13,963 bases of DNA from contig DHVX01000003.1 of NCBI GenBank assembly GCA_002412885.1, positions 1 to 13,963 on the forward strand, written 5' to 3'. The stretch comes from Bacteroidales bacterium UBA5197. GTDB lineage: Bacteria; Bacteroidota; Bacteroidia; Bacteroidales; Lentimicrobiaceae. A model generated the notes under the pieces. The model was not told where the DNA came from and did not search any database. It saw nothing but the letters and a program-made list of their open reading frames with translations. Position 1 is the first letter of the stretch. Every line of letters begins with the position of its first letter. The position numbers and the translations under genes were made by a program. Below, one piece after another: positions 1-8,770 of the stretch.

Positions 1-896
1 GAACAGTTATATTCATAAACCCTGAACCAGTAAGTTGTTGCTGGGTTTAAGCCTGAAACATTCACACTGTTTCCTGAACCATTGTAAACCACCTGCTCCC
101 CCGATCCGCCATAGATAGGATTTGCGGGTGGATCAACACCATTTATCGGATTAGTAAACGTATTTACAGTGTTAATTTTAACTATTCTACCACTTCCATT
201 TCCATTTGTCCATGTAACTGAAATAGAATTAGGCCCTGTGCCTGCCGAAACGATGTTGGATGCCTGAATAGTTGGTGCAACACAGGCTGCATTACCGTTA
301 ATAATAATATTATCAATACGGCTAGTGCCTAAAGCACCTACCAAACCACCACCTACAGATGTATTTGTTGTCATTACCCATCTGATAAACACGGAGGGCT
401 GATTGTTACATGCTGCAGGCATTGTTAAATTTGTTAAGACACCTGTTGTAAAATTATCAGCAAGGACTATATTACTACCAACAACATCTGTCCAAATACC
501 AGCCAAACCAAGTCTGTACTGAACTCTGAAATCTCTGGGGCCGGTTGGTGAAGACCTCTGACTTGATGATAAAGTAAGACCAGAATATCCGGTTGTTGCA
601 ATTTCAGTTTGCCAGTATTTAGTCAAAGCTCCGGCATCCCAACCATTGTTCGAGATTGAAGTAGCAGAACCTCCTGCACCTCCCGGATATGTAATAGTTC
701 CGCTTGAATTGGTTATAATAGTTGCAGTACCTGCATAAATTCCAGCATCTGCTACTGGATCGTTATCTTCAAAATTCCATGTAGCTAGATTTGTCACCTG
801 CCCCTTCACCCCAACCCCCCAAAGCACCAAAAGCGCCCCGAAAAGAAGGCGCCTGAATTGCTTGAATGAAGTGGGTTTAAGTGTATATAAATGCAC
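1..896 (-). CDS. Secreted fibronectin type III protein, N-terminal part (runs off left edge)
   Basis: The minus-strand frame is open from the window edge through 298 codons to a GTG at 896, and stays open further upstream to a TGA at 1071-1073, with no ATG anywhere. I chose the GTG because what follows is a good signal peptide: basic residues (KQFRR), a hydrophobic core (LLFGALLVLWGVGV), then KGQ before the mature start VTNLATWNFE. The next ~200 residues look like the N-terminal beta-rich domain often found ahead of Fn3 domains in large Bacteroidota extracellular proteins (motif PTGPRDFRVQYRL). An Fn3 domain begins near residue 205 and contains the LNPATTYWFRVYEYN motif. The C-terminus, probably carrying a T9SS sorting signal, lies outside the window. 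It lies 504 bp downstream of the repeat-rich secreted protein and on the same strand. Substrate or partner is unknown. The reading frame is certain; the start codon is not. Confidence 0.75.
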   Translation of the reverse strand, partial: MHLYTLKPTSFKQFRRLLFGALLVLWGVGVKGQVTNLATWNFEDNDPVADAGIYAGTATIITNSSGTITYPGGAGGSATSISNNGWDAGALTKYWQTEIATTGYSGLTLSSSQRSSPTGPRDFRVQYRLGLAGIWTDVVGSNIVLADNFTTGVLTNLTMPAACNNQPSVFIRWVMTTNTSVGGGLVGALGTSRIDNIIINGNAACVAPTIQASNIVSAGTGPNSISVTWTNGNGSGRIVKINTVNTFTNPINGVDPPANPIYGGSGEQVVYNGSGNSVNVSGLNPATTYWFRVYEYNC

Positions 897-1400
897 CTGA
901 TAATGTGTTGAGCAGTTACTAATAACACCAGATTTCAAACAAAGTTCAGCCAGTTTAATGACCCAATGACAGACATATATTTTCCCATCATATCTTCCTG
1001 AAACACAACCACTCAGGATGAAGGAGAAACTTATGCAAAGTTCCGGAAAATCAACGGCTTCTGTTACACTTCAACATTAAGTTAACACTAATTTAATATG
1101 CACAGTTACGGAATAAAATGACAAAATAAATTTATCATTTACCAACTCCCGAAAATCTATGATATCAGGGAATTAGCGTGCCATTAAATAATGAAAATCA
1201 ATTACGGAAATGTCGGAAATCCAGCTGCAAAAATACAACCAATCAAAACAATGCGAAATACGCATAAATACTTAAAATTGAAGCTGCCTGATGACCGAAT
1301 CTGTAGTCTGACCTACGTATAAGTCGCCATTTTTGGTGCCGGAAACCGGCCTGATAAAATGCGGAAGATATTGAAAGGGAAATAAAGAGAAATACAAATA
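897..1400. other. Intergenic region, 504 bp, no gene seen
   Basis: No convincing gene is present. From 1070 down to 897 the minus strand stays open in the frame of the downstream secreted protein, but without an ATG. A TATTTTTG on the minus strand at 1228-1235 fits the Bacteroidota -7 consensus TAnnTTTG, without a good -33 box; if used it would give a leader of more than 300 nt. A small hairpin, GCCGGAAACCGGC (1338-1350), lies about 50 nt past the stop of the 1373-residue gene but lacks a T run on the minus strand, so it is at best a weak terminator. Confidence 0.5.
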
Positions 1401-4400
1401 CTAATTCAACAGCATAAAATATCCCAGAACAGGGCTTTTAAGATTATAGCCAGGCGCCTCAATTTCCAGTTTATAATAATAAACACCCTGGGTCGCCAAC
1501 TTACCTTTGTGGTTTCCGTTCCATCCCTGCCGGAAATCTGTGGTTTCAAAAATCACTTCGCCCCATCGGTTAAAAATCAGTAAACGGTAAGCAGAAGGAG
1601 TAAAATCGCCGGTCACCGGCATAAAAACATCGTTTAACCCATCACCATCGGGTGTAAAACCATTCGGAAACCTGACTGTAATACCACAAGGCAGCAAAGT
1701 CACAACTTCCTCCACAACCGAAGGACTGTTTATGGCACATACTTCCGATGAAAACACTTCAACACGCACTATATCAGCGCTTAGGGCATTGTAAGAAAAT
1801 GAATTTCCTGTCACTGACTCAGCTTCTGTACCATTTACCAGCCAGCGAAATACCGGATCTGAACCTGCATTTAAAACATCGGCGGTAAATAAAACTTCCG
1901 ATCCCGGACAAACACTTGCAGCATCAGAGCTCAGCAGAACAGAAGCCTCAGTACCTGGAATCACTGCCACAGAAACCCTTTCCGAAGTAAATGAAGGATG
2001 AACCAGACAAACTTCGCTGCTGTAAATAATTGCATAAACCTCATCACCCGATGCCGGCTGGTAATCAAAAATTTCTCCTGAAGCTGCCTGCAAATCATTA
2101 ACAAACCAGTTGATTACCGGACTTGTTCCTCCGTTTTCCGGGATGGCTGTGTAGCGGACATTATCACCCGGGCAAATTTCAGCAGCACTGGCAAGCACAT
2201 TCAGTCCGGGAATCAGCAAAGGACTCACATTTACCTGCCACACATTTGAGTTTGCAGGATTTCCGGTGATGCATGCTGAAAGACCTGCAGTCATTTCCAC
2301 ACGCACCTGATCGTTCTGCAAGGGAATAAATTCCAGAAAATCAATATTGGAACCAGCAGGCAGATCATTCACAAACCATTGGTATGAAGGTTCTGAGCCG
2401 CCATTGTCAGCAATGGCTGTAAACCTCACCTGATCACCTTCACAAACCGGGTCATGACTGGCAGAAATACTCACCCCGACCTGCTGCGAAGTCAGCACTT
2501 CAAGAATCAAAGAAGCAGAAGACGCCGGACTGCCACTTGCACACGAAGAGTTGTTGGTCAGTATAACCTCTACCTCATCTCCGTTGGCGGGATTGGTAAG
2601 CGCAAGCTCAGGAATCGAAGTAATTCCGGCCGGGCTTCCGTTTACAAACCATTCATACTCAGGAGTGGGGCCCTGATTTACCGGGTTCGCAAAAATAGTT
2701 GCAGGAACACCCATACACAAAGTCCCCGGATCTTCAAGCTCAACACTTACCTGCAGCAAAGTACTCACAGCAATGGTTTGCGGCGGCGAATCAAACCAAC
2801 CACTTTCAGCACAAAGATCATCACTTTGCATTGAAACATAAAAAACATCACCGTTTCCGGGATACCAGATATACTCATTGCTCTGCTGAGGTGCCGAAGG
2901 ATTGCCATTCACATAAAATATATAAACCGGATTATTACCTCCATGCACAGGATTGGCAATAAAGGTTACCGGATCGCCGGCGCAAATACTTAGCTGGTCG
3001 GGCTGTAAGTCCACCGAAGGGGTAAGAATTGAATTAACAGTAAACACAAGCGTTTCCGATGGTACCGGTATTGATGAAACACAATTTTCAGAGCTTAGTA
3101 GTGTTACATACACTTCATCTCCGTGCTCCGGGATAAAATTAAAAACAGCAGCAGACATCCCAGGCTGAAGCTCATTATTCACATACCAGGCAAAAACCGG
3201 TGAAACTCCACCGTTTACCGGGATGGCTGTAAGTTCAACATTGGTATTCTGGCAGATACTGGTCTGCACATTTCCGAAAGACACCCCCGCCAACAATTCA
3301 GAAATTACATTTAGTGTGATGGTATTTGAAACTCCGGGTCCGCTTGCACAGCTTGCATTATCAAAAAGCCTGCAATAAATCTGGTCGCCGTCATCGGGCG
3401 TATAAACAAACACATTGCTGTTGGCTGGCTGCAAAGCGGCGTTCAGATACCATTCATAAGTTAGTCCTGTTCCTCCGTTCAGAGATGTTGCTTCAATTTC
3501 CACCTCATTTCCTTCACACACCGGGTTTTGATCGGCAGCAATACTTACTGCAACATTATAGCTGGCGGTAACATTTACAATTGCTGTGTTTGAAGTTGCC
3601 TGTGGCGATGTCAGACAGCTTGCATTGCTGGTCAATATCGCATAAACTTCATCGTTATCGTCAGGAAAATAAATAAATTCATCGCTGGTTGAAGCCTGCT
3701 GCGCTCCATTCAGATACCACGCATACACAGGATTTGATCCTCCGTTAGTCGGGAAGGCAGTGAAGGTAATTTCATCATTTTCGCAAACCGAAGGTGAAGC
3801 AGGAGAAATCACAACTCCGGGTGTCTGTTGAGCATTAATTGTAAATAGAATGGAATTGGAAGTAACCGGTGCCCCGGAACAAGGTTCAATTGAAGTCATT
3901 TGCACGGTTACGACATTTCCGGCTGCCGGAGTAAAAGTAAAAGTGGGCTGATTTGTGCCTGCCGGATTTCCATTTAAAAACCACTGATAAGAAGGGTTGC
4001 TGCTGCTTGCGGGTGTTGCTGACACAATAACCTGAGTGCCGGCGCACACATTATTTCCGGGTGAAGCAGCAATAATTACCGAAGGATTATTTGCCGGACT
4101 TACTGTTATTGTGATGCTTACACACGTTGAAAAACATGAATTGTAGGTGCTCCAGCGGGCATAATAAGTGGTGGTTGATGCAGGTGGTGGAATGGTGAGC
4201 GTAGTTCCTGTGCCTATAACTGATCCTCCGCAGCTTCCCGAAAACCATTGAAGTGTCTGTCCTGAACCGCCTGAAGCTGTAAGGGTTATTGTAGATGGCA
4301 AAGATCCCGCGCAAAGGTTGTTGTGGCTGCTTGAAATCGATGCCGGGGCAACCGGAGCAACAAGCGAAACCTGCGCTGAGGCAAATTGATTTTCATTGTA

Positions 4401-5522
4401 TGCCCTGCCGCGGGCCGCATCCGTATTGCCTTGATTATCTGCTGAAAAGCGATAAGGAAATATTCTGTAAAAGTAGGTATCGCTGCACGAAAGCGAAACC
4501 ACATCAACATAGGAGTTGTTTCCCGAGCCATTGAGACTGGCCAGCACTTCGGCAGAGCCGATAAATGTACCTGTTGTATAAATAACGCCATCGCTTGGCG
4601 GTGTAAATGAGTTTGATGTATTTCTCAGAATCAGATAACCGGTGGTATTGTCGGCCGGATATGGATCGGTAATTGTGGGCGACCAGCTCAGGGTAACCTG
4701 GCTATTGCCGGCATCCACTGCGGCATTCAGCACAGGGGAGTTCCATAATGGCTGACGTGTGCTTCGCCAGAAATTCCGGTTTTCATCAGGATAAGCAGCA
4801 TTACTGTTTGGAAGTCCCTGGCTAACATTAGGCACAGATGCTTTGGCTGTATAAGTTGTTCCGACCTGAGGGGCATTTGTTCCATATTCTTCAATTACAC
4901 TTCCAGGGCACACAAACACCGCTTCGTTTGATGCAAGAGATTCTGTGTGGTTAAGTTTAGGGTTGGGCAATGCAGTGAAAGAAATTCCGGGAGTGGCCCT
5001 ATGTCCCAGTGCATGTACAAAACCACCGGATGAATTCTGGATTCTGAGGATATCTCCAGTGCCGGAAATATTAAGTGAGGTTCCGCCCCATCCTGGAGAA
5101 GATCCGAAAACCCCGCCAGTAAAATAGGTGGAATTATTGGCCGCAAGTTGAATGTAACCATCGGCAGGATCAACATCAAGCGGATGAGGCGTACCTGAAG
5201 AATTAACAGGCCGGTGAAAAATAACAATGATTGTTCCGGCTCTGAGGTGCTGCCAGAAGGGAATAGGATTGAATGTTACGGGTGTCTGCCATCCGTCCTG
5301 ATTTAAATTATTATCACCGAAAGTCCAGTTTCTGACATCCAGATTATCATCAATAACCAAAAATTCGGTCCATTCATCCCTGGGATCACCAGCATTCAAA
5401 TAGCTGCTTACCACCATAGACTGTCCGTCTGCTTTTTCGGGGCATAGGAAAATTACTCCGAAAAGGATCAGAATAAAAAAATGATGCAAATATCCCCTAA
5501 GGTTCAGGAAACCTTTATTCAC
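1401..5522 (-). CDS. Giant secreted Ig/PKD-repeat protein with T9SS type B sorting domain
   Basis: 1373 residues. Residues 1-34 are a signal peptide (hydrophobic HHFFILILFGVIFLC, cleavage likely after ADGQ). Residues ~36-180 resemble a lamin-tail domain (NAGDPRDEWTEFLVIDD). Residues ~262-385 are Fn3-like. Residues ~393-476 form one Ig-like domain of a different type (LCAGSL...QWFSG). Residues ~479-1276 hold nine similar Ig/PKD-like repeats. Residues 1280-1373 are the CHU_C / gliding-motility-associated C-terminal domain (FPNGFTPDGDGLNDVF, then FNRWGEVIFET, ending YYYKLEI...GYFMLLN), the type B signal for export through T9SS. The protein is therefore predicted to be exported across the outer membrane and released or surface-held. 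By analogy it may act as an adhesin or matrix component; no catalytic motif was seen. The gene stands alone between two long spacers. Confidence 0.9.
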   Translation of the reverse strand: MNKGFLNLRGYLHHFFILILFGVIFLCPEKADGQSMVVSSYLNAGDPRDEWTEFLVIDDNLDVRNWTFGDNNLNQDGWQTPVTFNPIPFWQHLRAGTIIVIFHRPVNSSGTPHPLDVDPADGYIQLAANNSTYFTGGVFGSSPGWGGTSLNISGTGDILRIQNSSGGFVHALGHRATPGISFTALPNPKLNHTESLASNEAVFVCPGSVIEEYGTNAPQVGTTYTAKASVPNVSQGLPNSNAAYPDENRNFWRSTRQPLWNSPVLNAAVDAGNSQVTLSWSPTITDPYPADNTTGYLILRNTSNSFTPPSDGVIYTTGTFIGSAEVLASLNGSGNNSYVDVVSLSCSDTYFYRIFPYRFSADNQGNTDAARGRAYNENQFASAQVSLVAPVAPASISSSHNNLCAGSLPSTITLTASGGSGQTLQWFSGSCGGSVIGTGTTLTIPPPASTTTYYARWSTYNSCFSTCVSITITVSPANNPSVIIAASPGNNVCAGTQVIVSATPASSSNPSYQWFLNGNPAGTNQPTFTFTPAAGNVVTVQMTSIEPCSGAPVTSNSILFTINAQQTPGVVISPASPSVCENDEITFTAFPTNGGSNPVYAWYLNGAQQASTSDEFIYFPDDNDEVYAILTSNASCLTSPQATSNTAIVNVTASYNVAVSIAADQNPVCEGNEVEIEATSLNGGTGLTYEWYLNAALQPANSNVFVYTPDDGDQIYCRLFDNASCASGPGVSNTITLNVISELLAGVSFGNVQTSICQNTNVELTAIPVNGGVSPVFAWYVNNELQPGMSAAVFNFIPEHGDEVYVTLLSSENCVSSIPVPSETLVFTVNSILTPSVDLQPDQLSICAGDPVTFIANPVHGGNNPVYIFYVNGNPSAPQQSNEYIWYPGNGDVFYVSMQSDDLCAESGWFDSPPQTIAVSTLLQVSVELEDPGTLCMGVPATIFANPVNQGPTPEYEWFVNGSPAGITSIPELALTNPANGDEVEVILTNNSSCASGSPASSASLILEVLTSQQVGVSISASHDPVCEGDQVRFTAIADNGGSEPSYQWFVNDLPAGSNIDFLEFIPLQNDQVRVEMTAGLSACITGNPANSNVWQVNVSPLLIPGLNVLASAAEICPGDNVRYTAIPENGGTSPVINWFVNDLQAASGEIFDYQPASGDEVYAIIYSSEVCLVHPSFTSERVSVAVIPGTEASVLLSSDAASVCPGSEVLFTADVLNAGSDPVFRWLVNGTEAESVTGNSFSYNALSADIVRVEVFSSEVCAINSPSVVEEVVTLLPCGITVRFPNGFTPDGDGLNDVFMPVTGDFTPSAYRLLIFNRWGEVIFETTDFRQGWNGNHKGKLATQGVYYYKLEIEAPGYNLKSPVLGYFMLLN
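1695..4088 (-). repeat. Nine tandem ~89-residue Ig/PKD-like protein repeats
   Basis: The repeats begin near residues 480, 568, 656, 744, 834, 923, 1013, 1104 and 1192 of the protein. Each carries a C-x-G/N-type cysteine early (VCAGTQ, VCENDE, VCEGNE, ICQNTN, ICAGDP, LCMGVP, VCEGDQ, ICPGDN, VCPGSE), then a T/A-x-P-x-NGG segment, then an aromatic-W/F-(Y/F/L)-(L/V)-N core (YAWYLNG, YQWFVND), and a second cysteine about 60 residues later. The two cysteines per repeat suggest one disulfide each. The copies differ clearly in amino-acid sequence, so this is an old duplication rather than a recent expansion. Confidence 0.85.
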
Positions 5523-5642
5523 AAAAAAGCAATTGAAGATGATGTCGTTACCCGCATTCTCACCAACTGATTTCGCAACTTTTTACCAGATCAGAAAGCT
5601 CTGGCTGTTAACTGAAAACCAGCCTGAAAATCAAACGGGATG

Positions 5643-5650
5643 CAAATATA
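5643..5650 (-). promoter_or_regulatory. Possible -7 promoter box (TATATTTG)
   Basis: On the minus strand this reads TATATTTG, an exact match to the Bacteroidota -7 consensus TAnnTTTG, about 120 bp upstream of the ATG of the 1373-residue protein. No TTTG -33 element was found at the usual ~20-bp spacing, so this is a partial match only. Confidence 0.35.
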
Positions 5651-5732
5651 CTTAAACTAATCAAAATAACGGATGAAGCGTAAAATAAAACCCCGGGGAG
5701 GCATAACGGGAGAAGTTTAACCATCGTAATAT

Positions 5733-5816
5733 CCAATTTCCAATTTCCAATTTCAACCTGCCCGACTAACCTCAACTAGGCTTTCAATTTCCAATTTCTA
5801 AATTCTAATTTCCAAT
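5733..5816. repeat. AATTTCC direct-repeat cluster
   Basis: Two runs of the same short unit: CCAATTTCCAATTTCCAATTTC at 5733-5754 shortens to three AATTTC(C) steps, and 5784-5816 contains four more, some degenerate (AATTTCTAAATTCTAATTTCC). A 29-bp non-repeat segment (AACCTGCCCGACTAACC..., 5755-5783) lies between them. The CTGCCCGACT in that segment is partly inverted again just after the cluster (AGTCGGTCAGGCAG, 5818-5831). No coding potential. The location is the spacer between the DUF5916 gene and the 1373-residue gene. Confidence 0.7.
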
Positions 5817-5834
5817 GAGTCGGTCAGGCAGTCT

Positions 5835-5940
5835 CCTTGTCACCCTATCCCCTTGTCACCCCGCCCCCCCTTGTCCCCTTGTCCCCCCATCTCCTTGTCC
5901 CCAGTCCCCCGTCCCCTCATCCCTCGTCCCTCGTCCCCTT
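5835..5940. repeat. C-rich array (minus-strand G-rich) directly after a stop codon
   Basis: About 106 bp are built from degenerate units such as CCCCTTGT, CCCTCGT and CCTTGTCACC. On the minus strand this reads as repeated GGGGACAAG / GGGACGAG with at least ten separate runs of three or more G. It begins within two bases of the TGA of the DUF5916 gene (5942-5944), so the 3' untranslated part of that mRNA would be purine-only in long stretches and could form G-quadruplexes. It does not look like a standard hairpin terminator. Confidence 0.75.
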
Positions 5941-5941
5941 T

Positions 5942-8566
5942 TCACACCCCAAGCCTATACGAAACCTTAATCAAAAAAACATTGTGTGGATATATCGTGG
6001 AAAGGTGATCCATATCAGGTCCGGGCCTGAAAGTACCCAAAGACTGATAGTCTGATCTTTTTTGCGACCAAACAAGATAGACAGACGATCCGGGAAGATA
6101 TTCCCAGCGGATTATCAGGTTCGAAATAAAATAAAACGCATTGAAATCACGCTTATCGAAGGAATAATCAACGGTTCCGTTCAGGTCCTCATCAACGTTA
6201 AAAACTTCATTATCTGAATTATACCCCAACTGGGCTTCGCTATAATTCCTGAACCGGCCCTGATAATTATCAGCCTTAGGATCAGTAATCATCTTGTATC
6301 TTGTGTATTTCCCGGCTGAAATAAAAGGCTGACCGTAATACTGTATAGTAAGATCAGGGGTAATTCCATAGTTGATGCGTATCGGGAGCCCGATTGTCTC
6401 CTGCTCAAGAGAAGCAAAAATATAGCGGGAATCGCCTTGCATACTGCTTGTCTTAATATACTGAAGCATTGTATTATTCTTACTGTAAAAGGGCAGCACC
6501 GAGATGTTGAGTGCATTCAGGGGAGTCCAGGTTAGCCGCAGGTTCAGGTTGCGGAAGTCATTAGCTCCTTCGTCTCCTTTATACAAATTGAAACTGGCGC
6601 CGGCGCTGAATTTCCTGGAATAGTCTGTTGACAGCGATGTCCAGATATTGTTTCCTCCGGGCAGAAGCATCGAAGGACCTCCTCGAAGAATGTTGTTTGA
6701 GCGTTGAGCAAAATCACGGTTGAGCCCGAATGAATATGACCACTGGTTTTTAAACCGGGTATTTACATTGATGTTGGTTCCCGAATACTTGTTATTCATT
6801 CCGAAATCCCAACCACTCCACTGATTGAAATTCAAACTTATTTCCTTGAAAATACCAAACGGTTTGTAATACCTGTAGCCAACCCAGATAACCTGAAAAA
6901 TATCATCTGACCGGCGTTGAAAACCGGCATCGTTGATTTCAAAGCCTGGCGACCGCCAGTTGACCCAGGTGGTATAGCGCCAGCTGCCGTTGCCACCTTT
7001 CCCGAATTCTACAATTCCGGCGTGTCCTGAAAGTGATTTTCGCGATGGATCATAATTCACATAAGTAGCATCCGGCCTTTGAAAATATCTTGCTGATGAT
7101 TCCTGTGTTTCCTTTATGGCTGAAGAGTCTCCGAGCACGTGGCTGAACATTCCTTTAATATTCAGGAAGTATGTGCGGTCTTTCCAGGTATGGTTAAAAT
7201 CGAAACCTCCGGTATATGCAGACCGGTGGAGATTATTCATGGCTGCATCCTCAAGATTACGGTTAACAGCGGTAAACATACCCCCAAACTTCGTTGTTCC
7301 CTTATTAAAATCTTTCTGAAGACGGCCAATAAAATAATTCGTTACGGGTTCAATGTCAATTTTTTCCCGGCTCTCGGAAATGATTACCTCAGCCCTTTCG
7401 AGTGATGTAACGGACTCTAATAAACCAACCGACCACCCGTTGCTGGTTTTTCCGGTCAGTTTAAAAGCTCCCAGAATGGTGGTATTGGTGGGAGCATCGG
7501 TATAATCATAATCTGACAGGTCACGGTGAGGCGCCCGGCCAATACGGCGCGAATAAAAAAGGTTGTCGCTCGACGATTCATTCTCTCCGGGTGTAACCCC
7601 GAAGCTCAGTATATTCCTGCCTTCTACAAAAAAGGGACGCTTCTCTTCAAAATAAGATTCAAATGCGGTAAGGTTTACCTCTGAAGGGTCTGCCTCCACC
7701 TGTCCGAAGTCCGGATTTATGGTAAAATCCAGTATCATATTGTTTGTAATACCAATTTTGCCGTCGAACCCTGCTGAAATCCCTGAAGCTTTTCCGGTTC
7801 TGAAGGGATTACCTTCTTCTTTTTTGTACCTCTCCGTTGAAGCAACCAAATAAGGCATCAGCTCGATCTGACGCTTTGGTTCAATGCCCCTCAGTCCTTC
7901 CATCGTGCCAAACCGACTTACCCAGGTAGATGCATCGCGTGGAATAGGCTGCCATATATCCACTTCATTATATCGCTGAATATAGCGGATCACCTGCAAC
8001 CCCCAGGTGTGTGTTTCAGCATATGAAAACCTGAGCTGACTGAGCGGAATTCTCATTTCCGCTGTCCAGCCATGGCTGTCGGAAGCTGTTCTTCCTGTCC
8101 ACAAAGCATCCCATGACATATCTTCTCTATTACCATCTACATTTACCCCATCGATTTTAACTCCGGCTGCTGTTACCCAGAAAAAAAAGGCAGTAGTTTT
8201 ATCAAAATAACTGTCAATCTGAATGCCGACCATATCGCCTTCCATCTCATCGCGTCGGGATAACCGGCGGCTGACTTTTTCGGGCTCCGTTTCATGTACC
8301 CTGAATGCAACGTAAAGATGGTCACTATCGTACATAATTTTAAAGCTGGTCTGTTGAGTCCCTGCTTGCCCTTCCAGAGGTTTTTGCTGAACAAACCCCG
8401 ATTCCCAGCCATCATCCGGCCATTCATTTTCGCCAATTACACCATCTGCAACCGGAGGATTTCCAATCACCCGCGAAGGAATATAGGATCTGAGGCTATC
8501 GTTTAAGGCAAATACCTGAATGAAACCAATCAGCAACATCAGGGTAATGATAAAATTTCGTTGCAT
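5942..8566 (-). CDS. DUF5916 outer-membrane protein with CBM9-like N-terminal domain
   Basis: 874 residues, starting MQRNFIITLMLLIGFIQVFA (signal peptide, cleavage near residue 20). Residues ~31-205 resemble the carbohydrate-binding family 9-like domain seen at the N-terminus of this family (ADGVIGENEWPDDGW, MYDSDHLYVAFRV, GWTAEMRIPLSQLRF). Residues ~230-874 are the DUF5916 region, with the family hallmarks NPDFGQVEADPSEVNL (284-299) and FEEKRPFFVEG (306-316). The C-terminal part has alternating aromatic beta-strand patterns typical of an outer-membrane barrel. The biochemical role of DUF5916 is not established; the fold and signal peptide suggest the outer membrane, and the CBM9-like part suggests glycan contact, which is inference. 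The start follows an A-rich stretch (CAACAAAAAATCTT) without Shine-Dalgarno, as is usual in this phylum. It is full length for the family. It stands alone, between the REP-like/IS island upstream and the G-rich array downstream. Confidence 0.88.
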   Translation of the reverse strand: MQRNFIITLMLLIGFIQVFALNDSLRSYIPSRVIGNPPVADGVIGENEWPDDGWESGFVQQKPLEGQAGTQQTSFKIMYDSDHLYVAFRVHETEPEKVSRRLSRRDEMEGDMVGIQIDSYFDKTTAFFFWVTAAGVKIDGVNVDGNREDMSWDALWTGRTASDSHGWTAEMRIPLSQLRFSYAETHTWGLQVIRYIQRYNEVDIWQPIPRDASTWVSRFGTMEGLRGIEPKRQIELMPYLVASTERYKKEEGNPFRTGKASGISAGFDGKIGITNNMILDFTINPDFGQVEADPSEVNLTAFESYFEEKRPFFVEGRNILSFGVTPGENESSSDNLFYSRRIGRAPHRDLSDYDYTDAPTNTTILGAFKLTGKTSNGWSVGLLESVTSLERAEVIISESREKIDIEPVTNYFIGRLQKDFNKGTTKFGGMFTAVNRNLEDAAMNNLHRSAYTGGFDFNHTWKDRTYFLNIKGMFSHVLGDSSAIKETQESSARYFQRPDATYVNYDPSRKSLSGHAGIVEFGKGGNGSWRYTTWVNWRSPGFEINDAGFQRRSDDIFQVIWVGYRYYKPFGIFKEISLNFNQWSGWDFGMNNKYSGTNINVNTRFKNQWSYSFGLNRDFAQRSNNILRGGPSMLLPGGNNIWTSLSTDYSRKFSAGASFNLYKGDEGANDFRNLNLRLTWTPLNALNISVLPFYSKNNTMLQYIKTSSMQGDSRYIFASLEQETIGLPIRINYGITPDLTIQYYGQPFISAGKYTRYKMITDPKADNYQGRFRNYSEAQLGYNSDNEVFNVDEDLNGTVDYSFDKRDFNAFYFISNLIIRWEYLPGSSVYLVWSQKRSDYQSLGTFRPGPDMDHLSTIYPHNVFLIKVSYRLGV

Positions 8567-8770
8567 AAGATTTTTTGTTGATGTATGTAAAGACTACTTT
8601 CCCGGCTAAATGTTACATTAAAATTATGCCATAGTTATTGCGTTGATTTACTGTTGATTATATAGATATAGCATTATTGAAATGATCGAAAATGAAGCTT
8701 GATTGTCCGATGTTGAACAAATCACTTCCTCCAGGATATTAAATGAAAAGATGCCATAATTTCGATTATG
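8567..8770. other. Upstream region of the DUF5916 gene, no gene seen
   Basis: About 200 AT-rich bases separate the DUF5916 start from the REP-like array. The DUF5916 promoter should lie here or in the array, but I found no clear TAnnTTTG/-33 pair; TAATTTTA near 8630 on the minus strand is only a near match. A short open frame starting at 8743 runs into the repeats and is not a believable gene. Confidence 0.4.

Noticed and set aside
1338..1350. GCCGGAAACCGGC as terminator of the 1373-residue gene
   Set aside because: Only a 5-bp stem, and no T run follows on the minus strand; noted only as a weak possibility.
4087..5227. Several 75-110 residue frames inside the large secreted gene
   Set aside because: They overlap a clearly coding frame in other phases and have no recognisable domain or start context.
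5837..6055. Proline-rich plus-strand open frame (SPHPSSLVP-type)
   Set aside because: It is the translation of the C-rich array, continuing antisense into the DUF5916 gene; low complexity, not a real protein.
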